Source: an uncultured Clostridia bacterium
GTDB lineage: Bacteria > Bacillota > Clostridia > Lachnospirales > Lachnospiraceae
Reading direction: 5' to 3'
DNA length: 7,540 bases
NCBI GenBank assembly: GCA_947178015.1
Contig: CAMWWW010000104.1
Location: forward strand, 1 to 7,540
The notes below the pieces were generated by a model that saw nothing but the letters and a program-made list of their open reading frames with translations, was not told where the DNA came from and did no database searches. How positions within the stretch are numbered: the first letter of the stretch is position 1; every line of letters starts with the position of its first letter. The position numbers and the translations under genes are program-made. Shown here in pieces: positions 6,469 through 7,540 of this stretch.

Positions 6469-6575
6469 CTGCATCCTTCTTTCTTTTTGGTTGGAAATCC
6501 TTCCCATAGCATTATCTGTTAGTATTTCCACTTTTGCGCAGTTCAAACATCAGCAAAAGAGATCCCTGCTTTTAT

Positions 6576-6693
6576 GCACCTATACTCCATCTCCAAAGCG
6601 TGCCCAACCGCAATTCACCGGATTGTGCTGCACATCCGTGAAACATGGCAGTTAGGCACGCTCTTATACTATGGCATATTATATTATAGGTGC
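6576..6693 (-). promoter_or_regulatory. Palindromic leader region of the rhomboid-pyk cluster
   Basis: Nested inverted repeats fill this 118-bp stretch: gcacctata (6576-6584) with tataggtgc (6685-6693); agcgtgcccaac (6597-6608) with gttaggcacgct (6651-6662), 12 bp with one wobble on the RNA; and ttcaccggat (6614-6623) with atccgtgaa (6634-6642), one bulge. RNA started near 6676 would contain the two inner stems as one long hairpin within a roughly 208-nt untranslated leader. No T-tract follows, so it is not a plain terminator. I recognise no known riboswitch or protein-leader class. It could instead be an inserted palindromic repeat, because the outermost pair includes the -10 box and part of the spacer. 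Confidence 0.6.
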
Positions 6694-6711
6694 TATACTT
6701 TTGTTTGTCAA
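6683..6711 (-). promoter_or_regulatory. Consensus sigma-A promoter for the rhomboid-pyk-gerW cluster
   Basis: On the minus strand TTGACA (6711-6706) and TATAAT (6688-6683) are separated by exactly 17 bases, a perfect match to the vegetative consensus. The start point is expected near 6676. The TGA inside TTGACA is the stop codon of the LysM gene, so coding sequence and promoter overlap. This strength suits a glycolytic gene and argues that the downstream genes are transcribed in growing cells. Additional sporulation promoters further down are not visible to me. Confidence 0.88.
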
Positions 6712-7265
6712 TCCATCTTTTTGGATAAAAATTCCATGAAGTCTGACATGGTAAGCCCTGTTTTATCAAGCACATCTCGGATGGAATCGTTCTCGGAAAA
6801 TCGGTTCGCCATATTGGACCGGCGTTTTTCTTCGACCTCCTCCTCGCTCACATATTCCTGCCTCCTTCTGTTTTCCGGCATAGAGGTTCTCTCCATCTCT
6901 GACATGGTATCCGGCATCCTGTTCATCCACTGTCTCTCTCTTGCCTGCGCCATATCTTCTGTGTAGTCCTCCATATAGTCTTCCCAGTCTTCTTCGTCCA
7001 TGTCGTTGTCCATTCTGGGGCGCGGACGCACTGGGATGCACAGCTCTTCTCCTATTCTCAGGTTATAAACATTGACATAAGGGTTGGCGCGCATCAGATC
7101 GGAGACAGATACGTGATAGCGTTTTCCAAGGCTATAGAGGGTGTCTCCTTTTTCTATTACATGATAAATCCCGCGGCAGCGGCGGAAGCATAAATCGCAG
7201 TATAATTTTTTATTTCCTGAATATCTTTCCTCTGAACGGTCATATTCTTGATCTCTGTAATCCAT
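6708..7265 (-). CDS. LysM-domain protein
   Basis: A 185-aa protein with one LysM module (about 33-78: IYHVIEKGDTLYSLGKRYHV through LRIGEELCIPV). LysM modules bind N-acetylglucosamine-containing glycans such as peptidoglycan. It lacks a signal peptide or membrane segment; the N-terminus is polar and leads into C23, C26 and C30 (CDLCFRRC), with C76 inside the LysM end, suggesting disulfides or metal binding. The middle (85-155) is a charged, Met-rich low-complexity linker (acidic 86-104). The C-terminus (159-185, SIRDVLDKTGLTMSDFMEFL and onward) looks like a small helical module. A cytosolic LysM protein in a spore former could be a spore coat or cortex-associated protein made in the mother cell, as with SafA; this is inference. 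AGGAG lies upstream of the ATG with a rather long 11-nt gap. Confidence 0.85.
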   Translation of the reverse strand: MDYRDQEYDRSEERYSGNKKLYCDLCFRRCRGIYHVIEKGDTLYSLGKRYHVSVSDLMRANPYVNVYNLRIGEELCIPVRPRPRMDNDMDEEDWEDYMEDYTEDMAQARERQWMNRMPDTMSEMERTSMPENRRRQEYVSEEEVEEKRRSNMANRFSENDSIRDVLDKTGLTMSDFMEFLSKKMD

Positions 7266-7299
7266 TGTTGTTTTTGCTCCTGTTTTCTTTTTCTTTATT

Positions 7300-7328
7300 A
7301 CTATATTCTTGTGTAAGGGGATTTGACA
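7300..7328 (-). promoter_or_regulatory. Possible promoter of the LysM gene
   Basis: On the minus strand TGTCAA (7328-7323) and TATAGT (7305-7300) are 17 bases apart, about 35 bases before the ATG. The -10 box is good but the -35 is poor for sigma-A. The AATATAGTA stretch also loosely resembles -10 elements of mother-cell sigma factors, which would fit a spore coat protein. The evidence is weak either way. Confidence 0.3.
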
Positions 7329-7379
7329 CTGAGTTTTGCGGAATTGAAGTATCTTTTGAAGGAAAGAAAATATAAAATG

Positions 7380-7494
7380 GGACGCATAGAGAGTGAGCGG
7401 TCATCTTCTGCTCCGAGCTCCGAAAACAGGCGGATTCTAAGTGTTCTGCTATAGATTTTCGTTTTTTCCGCAACCGGCTTCTATGCGGCGTCCC
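7380..7494 (-). other. Long-range inverted repeat upstream of the LysM gene
   Basis: On the minus strand GGGACGCCGCATAGA (7494-7480) can pair with TCTATGCGTCCC (7391-7380), 12 bp with a three-base bulge, across about 88 bases. The 3' arm is followed by ATTTTATATTTTCTTT, a U-rich stretch. The 5' arm is also part of the local hairpin at 7476-7509, so the two foldings exclude each other. A frame of 77 codons with a TTG start crosses this region but has no ribosome binding site or family resemblance. Between 7266 and 7540 I see no supported gene. Confidence 0.45.
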
Positions 7495-7509
7495 TGCCGC
7501 AGAGAAGCC
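7476..7509 (-). ncRNA. Hairpin with CAGGGACG loop (candidate structured RNA, part 2)
   Basis: Bases 7476-7489 (ggcttctatgcggc) and 7496-7509 (gccgcagagaagcc) form a 14-bp stem with a single mismatch and a six-base loop. On the minus strand the loop is AGGGAC, closed by C-G, giving CAGGGACG at the tip. This fits the CANGGANG pattern bound by CsrA/RsmA proteins. There is no adjacent T-tract, so it is not a terminator. RNA identity is a hypothesis. Confidence 0.4.
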
Positions 7510-7510
7510 T

Positions 7511-7533
7511 TAGATGGACGTCCTGTCCATCTA
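7511..7533 (-). ncRNA. Hairpin with CAGGACG loop (candidate structured RNA, part 1)
   Basis: Bases 7511-7519 (tagatggac) and 7525-7533 (gtccatcta) form a perfect 9-bp stem with a five-base loop. On the minus strand the loop is AGGAC, closed by C-G, so the tip reads CAGGACG. One base separates it from the next hairpin. Two adjacent hairpins with unrelated stems but nearly the same loop argue that the loop sequence is what is kept. The window ends seven bases further on, so more units may exist. Confidence 0.4.
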
Positions 7534-7540
7534 TTGCTGC

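Noticed and set aside
6469..6546. Longer N-terminus for the rhomboid-like protein starting at 6546
   Set aside because: AGAAGGA lies five bases before the ATG at 6468, and the extension lacks a comparable site.
6572..6643. Possible 23-residue leader peptide (starting MFHGCAAQ) in the palindromic leader
   Set aside because: There is no Shine-Dalgarno sequence before the ATG and no run of regulatory codons; the region is better explained by stem structure.
6574..6966. 130-codon plus-strand frame
   Set aside because: Antisense to the LysM gene and its downstream promoter; no ribosome binding site and no recognisable motif.
7323..7376. Plus-strand promoter from TTGACA at 7323 or TATAAA at 7371
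   Set aside because: No partner box occurs at 16-18 bases for either; the sequence is AT-rich by chance.
7240..7473. 77-codon minus-strand frame before the LysM gene
   Set aside because: It starts with TTG, has no ribosome binding site, overlaps the LysM start and runs across the inverted repeats; the composition does not look like a protein.

Overview
The window looks like a chromosomal segment of a low-to-mid GC, spore-forming Firmicute, most likely a Lachnospiraceae-type clostridium. The reasons are a zinc-type L28, a GerW/YtfJ sporulation protein next to a DUF2953 (YtfI-like) protein, strong AGGAGG-type ribosome binding sites, and a LysM protein and conserved-hypothetical style typical of that group. 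The family assignment is inference; no marker gene settles it.

Left end (1-464): no gene. This part holds a roughly 160-bp inverted-repeat element (about 152-313). The extreme left edge (1-32) is the end of what appears to be a second copy, so a repeat array probably continues outside the window. A C9 tract follows. A good sigma-A promoter (378-406) then drives the only plus-strand gene, rpmB (ribosomal protein L28, 465-650). A strong hairpin (702-748) with U-rich flanks on both sides separates rpmB from the convergent minus-strand genes and probably terminates both.

The rest (770-7265) is read from the minus strand. In transcription order: a LysM-domain protein (7265-6708); a textbook consensus promoter (TTGACA-17-TATAAT) whose -35 box overlaps the LysM stop codon; a roughly 208-nt highly palindromic leader; then a tightly packed cluster. 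The cluster is a rhomboid-fold membrane protein with no recognisable catalytic dyad and a zinc-ribbon tail (6468-5593), pyruvate kinase (5572-4148), an all-helical 471-aa protein of unknown function (4138-2723), a 108-aa unknown protein (2714-2388), the DUF2953/YtfI-like membrane protein (2362-1373), GerW/YtfJ (1356-973) and a 45-aa two-helix membrane protein (907-770). Gaps are 8-25 nt except 65 nt before the last gene. That gap contains a hairpin whose 3' arm covers the last gene's Shine-Dalgarno sequence. The layout fits one transcript that puts a central glycolytic enzyme upstream of a sporulation/germination pair.

Right end (7266-7540): no convincing gene. It contains two back-to-back hairpins (7476-7509 and 7511-7533). 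Read on the minus strand, their loops expose CAGGGACG and CAGGACG, which resemble CsrA/RsmA-type GGA-loop binding sites. A downstream segment (7380-7391) can pair with part of the first hairpin just before a U-rich stretch, suggesting alternative RNA structures upstream of the LysM gene. This is the part most likely to be an undescribed structured RNA or a repeat family, and it is cut by the window edge.
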